A DNA stretch of 64,000 nucleotides, from NCBI RefSeq assembly GCF_001613935.1, contig NZ_LQCI01000052.1, positions 377,275-441,274 of the forward strand, in the 5' to 3' direction. This DNA is from Amycolatopsis regifaucium (GTDB lineage: Bacteria; Actinomycetota; Actinomycetes; Mycobacteriales; Pseudonocardiaceae). The translations under genes were made by a program, and so were the position numbers. The notes beneath the pieces are model-generated. The model was not told where the DNA came from. It did not search any database and saw only the letters and a program-made list of their open reading frames with translations. Positions 57,829 to 64,000 of the stretch are shown piece by piece; the first letter of the stretch is position 1; each line of letters starts with the position of its first letter.

Positions 57829-58614
57829 TCACTCGCCGAAGGCCTGCTCCACCTTCCGCTGCAGTTTGTTCATCCCACCGAGCCAGCGGTCGGTCTGCGT
57901 GGCCCGCGCGGCGTAGTATTCCGCGACCTCGGGGTGCGGCAAGACCAGGAAGCGCTTTTCGGTGATGGCCTCGAACAACGCGTCGGCGACCTGCTCCGGC
58001 TGGATCGCCGCCGCGCCCATGAGCAGCTCACCCGCGGGCCCGCTGTTCTCCAGCATCGCCGTCCGCACCCCCTGCGGGCAGATCGCCTGCACGGTGAGGC
58101 CGCGGTGCCGGTAGGTCGCCGAAAGCCATTCGGCGAAGGCGAGTGCGCCGTGTTTCGTCACCGAGTACGACGCCGAACCGAGGCTGGTCAGCAAGCCCGC
58201 CGCCGACACCGTCGAAATGAAGTGCCCGCGGCCGCGTTCGAGCCACGGCGGCAGCAACAGCCGCGCCGCGCGGACGTGCGCCATCACGTTCACGTCCCAG
58301 ATCCGCGCCCAGTCCTCCTCGGGCGCGTCCACGCCGCCCATCGGCGCGATTCCGGCGTTGGCGCAAAAAATGTCGATCTCACCGAGGGTTTCGCGCGCGG
58401 TCTCGATCAGCGACGCGACACCCGCTTCGCTCGCGGCGTCACCGGCCACGGCGGTTCCGCCGATCTCCTCGGCGACCTCGGCCGCGGCATCCCCGTTCAG
58501 GTCGCCGACGACGACACGGGCGCCTTCAGCGGCGAACCGGCGGGCGAGGACGGCGCCGATGCCGCCGCCTCCGCCGGTGACGACGACACCGGATCCACTG
58601 AAGGACGCGGTCAC
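57829..58614 (-). CDS. Short-chain dehydrogenase/reductase, second of a coupled pair
   Basis: A 261-residue SDR. The cofactor motif is VVVTGGGGGIGAVLARRFAA, the structural motif IDIFCANAGIAPMGG (NAG-type), and the catalytic residues are in HFISTVSAAGLLTSLGSA and SYSVTKHGALAFAEWLSA. The GTG start overlaps the stop of the preceding SDR gene by four bases (GTGA). The C-terminal tail (EVAEYYAARATQTDRWLGGM) is longer than in minimal SDRs. It would oxidise or reduce an alcohol/ketone in the catabolic pathway; the substrate is not known. Confidence 0.92.
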   Translation of the reverse strand: MTASFSGSGVVVTGGGGGIGAVLARRFAAEGARVVVGDLNGDAAAEVAEEIGGTAVAGDAASEAGVASLIETARETLGEIDIFCANAGIAPMGGVDAPEEDWARIWDVNVMAHVRAARLLLPPWLERGRGHFISTVSAAGLLTSLGSASYSVTKHGALAFAEWLSATYRHRGLTVQAICPQGVRTAMLENSGPAGELLMGAAAIQPEQVADALFEAITEKRFLVLPHPEVAEYYAARATQTDRWLGGMNKLQRKVEQAFGE

Positions 58615-59363
58615 AGGCCACCCGCCAGCGTCACGCCGCCGTCGAGGACGACGGTCTGCCCGGTGATCCAGCCCGCCTCTTCCGACAGCAGGAACGAGAC
58701 CGCGCCGGCGATGTCCGCCGGGACCCCGAGCCGCTTCATCGGGTACGACGCGGCGACCTCTTCCTCGCGGCCTTCGTACAGCGCCGTCGCGAACTTGGTC
58801 TTCACCACGGCCGGCGCGACGGCGTTCACGCGGATCTTCGGGCCCAGTTCGAAGCCGAGTTCCTTGGTGAGCCGGATCAGCGCCGCCTTGCTGACGCCGT
58901 ACATGCCGATCCCGGGCGACGCGCCGAGCCCGGCGACGGAGGCGACGTTCACCACCGCGCCGCCGTGCTCCCCCATCCACGCGTCCCGCGCCCGGCGGGT
59001 CCACGAAAGCGGCGCCAGCACGTTGACGGCGAAGATCTTGGCGGCGGCTTCGGGGTCGATGTCGAGCGTGGGCCCGTACACCGGGTTGATGCCGGTGTTG
59101 TTGACCAGCATGTCCAGTCGTCCGAAGGCCTCGATGGTCTTGGCGACGGCCTCGTCCTGGTGCGCGGTGTCGTCGGCCTTGCCGGGAACGGCGATGGCCA
59201 CACCCGGGCCGCCCAGTTCGTTGACCGCTTCGGCCAGCGGTTCCGGCTTGCGTGCGGTGATGCACACCTTCGCGCCGCGCTCGACCAGGTCCTTGGCGAT
59301 CCCGAGACCGATACCCCGGCTCGCGCCGGTGACGATCGCGACGCGGTCCTTGAACGAGTTCAC
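58611..59363 (-). CDS. Short-chain dehydrogenase/reductase, first of a coupled pair
   Basis: A 250-residue SDR with FabG-like sequence: VAIVTGASRGIGLGIAKDLV, MLVNNTGINPVYGPTLDIDP (NNTG instead of NNAG), VVNVASVAGLGASPGIGMYG and the YxxxK in YGVSKAALIRLTKELGF, and ITGQTVVLDGGVTLAGGL at the end. The GTG start with GGAGGAG about nine bases upstream is preferred over an ATG in the promoter region. Divergent from a TetR gene across a strong palindrome. Cotranscribed with the second SDR. Role in dehydrogenating a pathway intermediate is inferred from context. Confidence 0.92.
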   Translation of the reverse strand: MNSFKDRVAIVTGASRGIGLGIAKDLVERGAKVCITARKPEPLAEAVNELGGPGVAIAVPGKADDTAHQDEAVAKTIEAFGRLDMLVNNTGINPVYGPTLDIDPEAAAKIFAVNVLAPLSWTRRARDAWMGEHGGAVVNVASVAGLGASPGIGMYGVSKAALIRLTKELGFELGPKIRVNAVAPAVVKTKFATALYEGREEEVAASYPMKRLGVPADIAGAVSFLLSEEAGWITGQTVVLDGGVTLAGGL

Positions 59364-59402
59364 TCTTCGATCTCCTCCGTGTTCACTGGCGAGCGCCATC
59401 AC

Positions 59403-59420
59403 TAAGCGAGCGCTCACTTA
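59403..59420. promoter_or_regulatory. Class C operator TAAGCGAGC-GCTCACTTA between the SDR and TetR genes
   Basis: An 18-base palindrome with 8 of 9 positions matching between arms, directly before a TACAAT -10 hexamer (59419-59424) that reads toward the TetR gene. Its position between divergent genes makes it the probable site where this TetR protein represses itself and the SDR pair. Confidence 0.7.
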
Positions 59421-59486
59421 CAATGGAAATGTCCGGCGCCGGTGTCAAGCCCACCATCCGGTGCGAGCCTCTGAGAGGATCTGCGG

Positions 59487-60101
59487 ATGACCATGTCGCT
59501 GTCGGCCGAACTGTGGCCCGACGTCCAGCCGGAGACGGCACGGCGGCTGATGCTGGCCGGGGTCGAATCCTTCGCCCGGCGCGGCTATCACGCGACCACC
59601 ACCCGGGACATCGCCTCGGCGGCGGGCATGAGTCCCGCGGCGCTGTACGTGCACTTCCCGTCCAAGGCCGCGCTGCTGTTCGCGATCTCCAAATACGGCC
59701 ACGAGCAGACGCTCTCACTGGTCGAGAGCGTCGTGGCGCGCGAGAACGACCCGGTCGAGCGGATCCGGCTACTGGTCGAGGACTTCGTCGCCTGGCACGC
59801 CCGGCGGCACACCGTGGCGCGCGTCGTGCAGTACGAACTCCACGCGCTGCCGGACGAGGAGTTCGAGGTCGTCGCGAAACTGCGGCGCCGCATCGAGCGG
59901 GTCGTGCGCGAGGTCATCACCGAAGGCACGGACGCGGGCGTGTTCACCGTCGGCGATCCGCACACCGCCGCGCGGGCCGTGCTCTCGCTCGGCGTGGACG
60001 TCGCCCGCTGGTACACCGAGCGTGCCCGCCAGACGCCGAAGCAGCTGGGGCAGGAGTACAGCGAGCTGGTGCTTCGCATGCTGGGCACGAAACTCTCCTG
60101 A
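59487..60101 (+). CDS. TetR family regulator, divergent to the SDR pair
   Basis: A 204-residue TetR repressor. The helix-turn-helix spans about residues 30-65: YHATTTRDIASAAGMSPAAL and YVHFPSKAALLFAISKYGHE. The ligand domain contains VARVVQYELHALPDEEFEVV and GVDVARWYTERARQTPKQLG. An ATG follows AGAGGAT; a second ATG six bases on is also possible. The class C palindrome between this gene and the SDR pair is its likely operator. Probably responds to an acyl-CoA or related intermediate of the pathway. Confidence 0.9.
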   Translation: MTMSLSAELWPDVQPETARRLMLAGVESFARRGYHATTTRDIASAAGMSPAALYVHFPSKAALLFAISKYGHEQTLSLVESVVARENDPVERIRLLVEDFVAWHARRHTVARVVQYELHALPDEEFEVVAKLRRRIERVVREVITEGTDAGVFTVGDPHTAARAVLSLGVDVARWYTERARQTPKQLGQEYSELVLRMLGTKLS

Positions 60102-60147
60102 CCAGTACTGATCGACCTCCGTCGGCGATACCGCCACCAGAGTGACA

Positions 60148-60163
60148 TACCAACCGGTCGGTA
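60148..60163. promoter_or_regulatory. Class A operator TACCAAC-CG-GTCGGTA upstream of the MHS transporter
   Basis: One base differs from the perfect 7-2-7 palindrome. It lies 95 bases upstream of the transporter start, linking uptake to the same regulator as the acyl-CoA dehydrogenase and CoA ligase operons. Confidence 0.65.
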
Positions 60164-60194
60164 TCGAGATTTAACCGATGAGACGTTGACCACA

Positions 60195-60213
60195 TACTAA
60201 GCGGTTGTTAACT
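60195..60213. promoter_or_regulatory. Class B half-site TACTAAGCG in the MHS transporter promoter
   Basis: TACTAAGCG (60195-60203) matches the class B half-site at 8 of 9 positions; the opposite half (TGTTAACTT) is poor. With the class A site 30 bases upstream it repeats the pairing seen at 56.1-56.2 kb. Weak prediction on its own. Confidence 0.4.
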
Positions 60214-60258
60214 TGCCCGGACGCATCCCCGCAGCAGCGCCGAGGGAAGGGCACACCG

Positions 60259-61653
60259 ATGGCCGACAGTGCACAGAACTCCCCCGAAACAGCCCCAGAG
60301 CCCGCCACGGAACCGACGATCACCGTGTCCCAGCGCAGGAGGGCCGCCACCGCCGCGGCACTCGCCTCCTCCGTCGAGTGGTACGACTACTTCGTCTTCG
60401 GGATCGCGGCCGCGTTGGTGGTGGGGAAGACCTTCTTCCCCACCACCAACCCGGCGGCCGGCGTCCTCGCCTCGTTCGCCACCTTCGCGGTCGGCTTCCT
60501 CGCCCGGCCGCTCGGCGGGATCATCGCGGGCAGTCTCGGCGACAAACGCGGCCGGAAACCCGTACTGGTCATGGCCATCGCGTTGATGGGGGCGGCGACC
60601 ACGCTGATCGGCCTGCTCCCGACCTACGACACGATCGGCATCACCGCGCCGATCATCCTGGTGCTGCTACGACTCGTGCAGGGTGTCGCCGTCGGCGCCC
60701 AGTGGGGCGGCGCGATGCTGCTCGCCACCGAATACGCGCCGCCCGGCAAACGCGGTCTTTACGGCAGCCTCGTCCAGCTCGGCGTCCCGATCGGCGTGGT
60801 GCTGGCGAACACGGTGTTCCTGATCGCCGCGCAGGTCGCGCCACCGTCGGACTTCCTCACCTGGGCGTGGCGCATCCCGTTCCTGGCCGGCATCCTCGTG
60901 CTCGGCCTGGCCTGGTACCTGCACGTCAAGATCGACGAGACCCCCGAATACCGCCGCGCGGAAGCGAAACTCGCGGCCGAGGAACGCGGGCGGGCGAAGT
61001 CCCCGTTGCGCGAGGTGCTGCGCCATCACAAGGGCACCGTGCTGCTGGCCGGCGGCTCGTTCATGGTCAACACCGCCACCTTCTACATCCTGCTCAACGG
61101 CGTTCTCGACTACGCCACCCGCCATCTGGGGATGTCGCGTACCACCGTGCTCGTCGCGACCCTGCTGATCAGCACCCTGCAGCTGGCGATCATCCCGCTC
61201 TCGGCGAAACTGTCCGACCGCATCGGCAGGCTCAGGATCTACACCCTCGGCGCGGCGGGGGTCGCGCTCTGGGCGATCCCGATGTTCCTGCTGATCGACA
61301 CGGCCTCACTGCCGTTGTTCGTGGTCGCCTCGTTCGTCGGGTCGCTGTTCCTCGGCATCATGTACGGCCCGCAGGCGGCGCTGTTCGCCGAACTGTTCAC
61401 CGCCGAGATGCGCTACACCGGCGCTTCCCTCGGTTACCAGATCAGCGCGGTGGTCGGCGGCGGGCTCGCGCCGTTCATCATGGTGCTGCTGCTGGAGTCC
61501 ACCGGGACGTCGATGTCGGTATCGCTCTACATCATCGTGCTGGCCCTGATCTCACTCGGCTCGATCGGCCTGCTGGCCAAACGTGCCAGGGCCGCGCGGT
61601 CCACTTCGGACTCACACGACCGCGCGCGCGAAGCGGTCGGCGACCAGCCGTAG
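60259..61653 (+). CDS. MHS-family metabolite:H+ symporter (MFS)
   Basis: A 464-residue, 12-helix transporter of the metabolite:H+ symporter family, which imports carboxylic acids such as shikimate, ketoglutarate or dicarboxylates. Signatures are SSVEWYDYFVFGIAAALVVG, FLARPLGGIIAGSLGDKRGR (motif A), RLVQGVAVGAQWGGAMLLAT and EYAPPGKRGLYGSLVQLGVP. ATG with GGGAAGGG upstream. The promoter has class A and class B sites, and the gene closes the catabolic block, so it is the likely importer of the substrate. Its end overlaps the convergent WYL regulator gene by 42 bases. Confidence 0.93.
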   Translation: MADSAQNSPETAPEPATEPTITVSQRRRAATAAALASSVEWYDYFVFGIAAALVVGKTFFPTTNPAAGVLASFATFAVGFLARPLGGIIAGSLGDKRGRKPVLVMAIALMGAATTLIGLLPTYDTIGITAPIILVLLRLVQGVAVGAQWGGAMLLATEYAPPGKRGLYGSLVQLGVPIGVVLANTVFLIAAQVAPPSDFLTWAWRIPFLAGILVLGLAWYLHVKIDETPEYRRAEAKLAAEERGRAKSPLREVLRHHKGTVLLAGGSFMVNTATFYILLNGVLDYATRHLGMSRTTVLVATLLISTLQLAIIPLSAKLSDRIGRLRIYTLGAAGVALWAIPMFLLIDTASLPLFVVASFVGSLFLGIMYGPQAALFAELFTAEMRYTGASLGYQISAVVGGGLAPFIMVLLLESTGTSMSVSLYIIVLALISLGSIGLLAKRARAARSTSDSHDRAREAVGDQP

Positions 61654-62571
61654 CCGTTCTTTGACCTCGTCCGGCGCCTCCTCCACGACGAAATCGACGT
61701 CCCAATAGGCGAGGTAGTAGGGCATCACGGAAAGGTCGTTTGTTCCGACCCTGACCCGGCAGGTGTGCTCGTCGATGGCTTCGATCGTCCCGGCGGTCGG
61801 TGCGACGTATTCGGCGAGCGCGTCCGCCGAGGCGCTCACCCGCAGCACCATCTGGTGCGGATACGGCGCCGACGTGATCCCACGGGAGACATACGCCGCG
61901 AGGTCCTCGGCCGGTGGTTCCCTTGGCGTGAACCGGAAGCTGGTGTCCGGGACGCCGTCGATGCGGTCGACGCGGAAGGTACGCCAGTCGTCGCGGTCGA
62001 GGTCGAACGCGACCAGGTACCACCGGCGCCCGGTGTGCACCAGGCGCAGGGGCTCGATGGAGCGCTCGGTGACCTCGCCATTGTGGCTGCGGTATCCGAA
62101 GCGGAGGCGCTGATGGTCGCGGCACGCGGACGCGATGACCGTGAGCGCCTCCGCGTCGATGACCGGGACGACGCCGCCGAGCGGGATCATCGCGGTGTTC
62201 AGCGCGGTCACCCGATGCCGCAGCCGGGCGGGCAGCACCTGCTCCAGTTTCGCGAGCGCGCGCACCGAGGTCTCCTCGATCCCCGACACCGTCCCGTTCG
62301 CGGCCGTCCGGAGGCCGACGGCGACCGCGACGGCCTCGTCGTCGTCCAGCAGCAGCGGCGGCAACGCGGCTCCCGCGCCGAGCCGGTAGCCGCCCGCGAC
62401 GCCGGGAGTGGCGTGCACCGGGTAACCCAGTTCCCGCAGCCGCTCGACGTCGCGCCGGACCGTGCGGACGTCCACCCGCAGCCGGTCCGCCAGGTCCGCG
62501 CCCGGCCAGTCGCGCCGTGCCTGCAGCAGGGAAAGCAGCCTCAGCAGCCGTGCCGACGTGGCCGTGGTCAT
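61612..62571 (-). CDS. WYL-domain transcriptional regulator (YafY type)
   Basis: A 319-residue regulator. The N-terminal helix-turn-helix is ARLLRLLSLLQARRDWPGAD with LADRLRVDVRTVRRDVERLR; the WYL domain near residue 190 reads TGRRWYLVAFDLDRDDWRTF followed by VDRIDG, and a C-terminal WCX extension ends ADRFARAVV. ATG start; the frame is open further upstream but lacks domain content. WYL proteins bind nucleic acids or nucleotides and regulate DNA-damage and defence genes. The divergent gene encodes a cytosine deaminase, a possible target. Convergent overlap with the MHS gene is 42 bases. Confidence 0.92.
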   Translation of the reverse strand: MTTATSARLLRLLSLLQARRDWPGADLADRLRVDVRTVRRDVERLRELGYPVHATPGVAGGYRLGAGAALPPLLLDDDEAVAVAVGLRTAANGTVSGIEETSVRALAKLEQVLPARLRHRVTALNTAMIPLGGVVPVIDAEALTVIASACRDHQRLRFGYRSHNGEVTERSIEPLRLVHTGRRWYLVAFDLDRDDWRTFRVDRIDGVPDTSFRFTPREPPAEDLAAYVSRGITSAPYPHQMVLRVSASADALAEYVAPTAGTIEAIDEHTCRVRVGTNDLSVMPYYLAYWDVDFVVEEAPDEVKERLRLVADRFARAVV

Positions 62572-62656
62572 CGGTTCACTCGCTTCATGGGAGGGAGTCT
62601 GGCAGACATTGAGGACAGAGCCAGTCCGCATTGGTCGCGGCCGATCAGGCCGTAAA

Positions 62657-63121
62657 GTGATCGAGGTGATCGATCCCGCGCACCTGCTGTCCGTCGCCCG
62701 CGAAGAGGCCGAACTCGGCAAAGCCGAGGGCGGAGTCCCGATCGGTGCCGCGTTGTTCGACACCGACGGTGTCCTGCTCGGCCGCGGGCACAACCGCCGG
62801 GTCCAGGACGGCGACCCGTCGATGCACGCCGAGACCTCCGCGTTCCGGAACGCGGGCAGGCGGCCGCACTACCGGGACACCGTCATGGTCACCACGCTCT
62901 CCCCCTGCTGGTACTGCAGTGGGCTGGTACGCCAGTTCGGCATCGGTCGCGTGATCATCGGCGAAGCGGCCACGTTCGAGGGCGGGCACCGGTGGCTGGA
63001 GGAGAACGGCGTCGAGATCACCCTCCTCGACGATCCCGCGTGCACCGCGCTGATGACCGCATTCATCCGGGATCATCCGGAACTGTGGTTCGAGGACATC
63101 GGGGTTCCGGCCGAAGATTAA
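62657..63121 (+). CDS. Cytosine deaminase, resembling the yeast Fcy1 type
   Basis: A 154-residue zinc deaminase. The catalytic histidine and glutamate are in PSMHAETSAFRNAGRRPHYR; the zinc cysteines in TLSPCWYCSGLVRQFGIG. The C-terminal DDPACTALMTAFIRDHPELW and FEDIG closely resemble yeast cytosine deaminase (FCY1), which acts on free cytosine and 5-methylcytosine, rather than bacterial amidohydrolase-type CodA. The start is GTG; a second GTG nine bases later is equally possible and the ribosome site is weak. It is divergent from the WYL regulator and converges with the GGDEF gene, overlapping by four bases. Confidence 0.88.
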   Translation: MIEVIDPAHLLSVAREEAELGKAEGGVPIGAALFDTDGVLLGRGHNRRVQDGDPSMHAETSAFRNAGRRPHYRDTVMVTTLSPCWYCSGLVRQFGIGRVIIGEAATFEGGHRWLEENGVEITLLDDPACTALMTAFIRDHPELWFEDIGVPAED

Positions 63122-64000
63122 CCGAGCGGTTCCTCGGTCTCGAAGACCACGGTCCGGTTGCGGCCTGCCGCCTTCGCCGCGCGCAGGGCCTGATCCGCCG
63201 CGCCGACGAGCCGGGCGAGTGTTTCGCCGTCCGCGGGATGCGACGAGACGCCGATCGAAACGGTCACCCCGGCGAACAGCGGGTCACCCGGTGCGGTCCC
63301 ACCCAGTGAGACGGACGTCGACGCGATCCGCAGGCGGATTCGTTCGGCGATGGCATGCGCGTCGAACCGGCTGGTGCCGGGAAGCAGGACGACGAACTCC
63401 TCGCCGCCGAACCGGCCGACCAGATCGGCGGCGCGGACCTCCGCGCGCAACGAGTCCGCGACAGCGCGCAGAACGTCGTCGCCGACTTCCCTGCCGTGCT
63501 GGTCGTTGAGCCGCGCGAAGCTGTCCAGATCGAGCATGAGCAGCGAGAGATCGCCGCCACGGGTGCGAAGCAGCTCGAACTGGGTGCGGGCACCGTCCAA
63601 CCAGGACGACGCGGTGAGCAGGCCGGTGCCGGCATCCGTACCCGCGTGGCCACGCAAAGCGCGCATCGTCCCGGCCCGGTGAAGTACCACGAGGGCCCCG
63701 GCGAGGACCACGGTGACGAACGGCCAGTCCACCGCCGACCACGCGAGCAGCAGGCCGAACGCGACCATCGCCGCGTCGAAGGCGAACCCCGACGGTTCCG
63801 CCCCGAATTCGGCCGCCGGGGCGGCAAGGGCGGCGTCGACGGACAGGAACACCAGACCGGTCGCGAAAGCCAGCGCGAAGCCCTGGAAATCCCTTACCGC
63901 GTCGGCGAAGGGGGGCGCGCCGACCAGGATCGGCACCAGCGAAGCCGCGATCGCGGACAACATGGTGGCGGCCACCGCGAAGATCTGGCGATGCGGGAGC
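63118..64000 (-). CDS. GGDEF diguanylate cyclase with N-terminal membrane region, cut by window edge
   Basis: The gene enters from the right edge; 293 residues are visible. The N-terminal half is hydrophobic (VAATMLSAIAASLVPILVGA; FALAFATGLVFLSVDAALAA; AAMVAFGLLLAWSAVDWPFV), and residues from about 120 form a GGDEF domain with LLTASSWLDGARTQFELLRT, LMLDLDSFARLNDQHGREVG and the active-site GRFGGEEFVVLLPGTS. An RxxD inhibitory site (VRAADLVGRF) lies five residues upstream of GGEEF, so product inhibition by c-di-GMP is expected. The true start is beyond the window. The stop overlaps the cytosine deaminase gene by four bases. Confidence 0.92.
   Translation of the reverse strand, partial: LPHRQIFAVAATMLSAIAASLVPILVGAPPFADAVRDFQGFALAFATGLVFLSVDAALAAPAAEFGAEPSGFAFDAAMVAFGLLLAWSAVDWPFVTVVLAGALVVLHRAGTMRALRGHAGTDAGTGLLTASSWLDGARTQFELLRTRGGDLSLLMLDLDSFARLNDQHGREVGDDVLRAVADSLRAEVRAADLVGRFGGEEFVVLLPGTSRFDAHAIAERIRLRIASTSVSLGGTAPGDPLFAGVTVSIGVSSHPADGETLARLVGAADQALRAAKAAGRNRTVVFETEEPLG

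Noticed and set aside
57625..59490. Plus-strand frame of 621 codons opposite the two SDR genes
   Set aside because: The minus-strand SDRs have cofactor and catalytic motifs; this frame has none.
1..64000. CRISPR arrays, tRNA, rRNA, prophage or intact transposase genes
   Set aside because: No spaced direct-repeat array, cloverleaf with a conserved T-loop, rRNA segment or transposase motif was seen on reading both strands; a dedicated search could still find a short RNA.

Overview
The window reads as chromosomal DNA of a high-GC filamentous actinobacterium. GC-biased third codon positions, frequent GTG and TTG starts, leaderless-type promoters, a bacterial nitric-oxide synthase, an F420-type oxidoreductase, a split NHEJ ligase/polymerase pair and many Pseudonocardiales-type hypothetical families suggest Amycolatopsis or a close relative. 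That placement is inference from family content; no rRNA or other phylogenetic marker is present. I found 64 protein genes, two of them cut by the window edges. I saw no tRNA, rRNA, CRISPR array, prophage or intact insertion sequence.

Layout. 1-7.3 kb: truncated cytochrome oxidase subunit I (ctaD), a LysR/YeiH pair (sulfite-type exporter), MFS and EamA exporters, a MocR regulator and a Crp/Fnr regulator. 7.3-8.5 kb: two tandem paralogous membrane proteins of unknown function. 8.7-14.4 kb: secreted sialidase, an efflux pump with a SoxR-type promoter, small hypotheticals, a flavodoxin and nitric-oxide synthase. 14.8-19.6 kb: CobW GTPase, the two-gene DNA ligase plus LigD-type polymerase operon, and a DUF1015 protein. 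19.7-29.1 kb: mixed housekeeping and accessory genes (MFS, LLM oxidoreductase, type II thioesterase, OhrR-like repressor, RluA-like pseudouridine synthase, AlkB, P450). 29.3-41.2 kb: a large STAND ATPase, an FMN reductase plus DrrAB-type ABC exporter operon, a translationally coupled permease and ROK-protein pair, a lipoprotein/membrane-protein pair, and a J-domain protein fused to a NERD-like nuclease domain. 41.3-46.2 kb: large secreted M14 carboxypeptidase, DUF998 protein plus methyltransferase, and a dienelactone-hydrolase-like protein without its nucleophile.

The most coherent block is 46.3-61.7 kb. It holds a FabG-type dehydrogenase and MaoC hydratase, an APH-like protein with three acyl-CoA dehydrogenases (two of which look like partners of one heteromeric enzyme), an acyl-CoA synthetase in operon with a phosphotriesterase-like lactonase, an enoyl-CoA hydratase, two SDRs, an MHS-type carboxylate symporter and two TetR regulators. 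The promoters share palindromes of at least two classes: TACCGAC-2-GTCGGTA at four places and TACTAAGCA-2-TGCTTAGTA at two or three. I interpret the block as one regulon for uptake, possible lactone opening, CoA activation and beta-oxidation of an unidentified bulky acid. No thiolase is present.

The right end carries a WYL regulator, a cytosine deaminase resembling the yeast Fcy1 type, and a GGDEF protein cut by the window edge. Tail-to-tail genes repeatedly overlap by a few bases or are separated by strong hairpins, some of which look like dispersed repeats.
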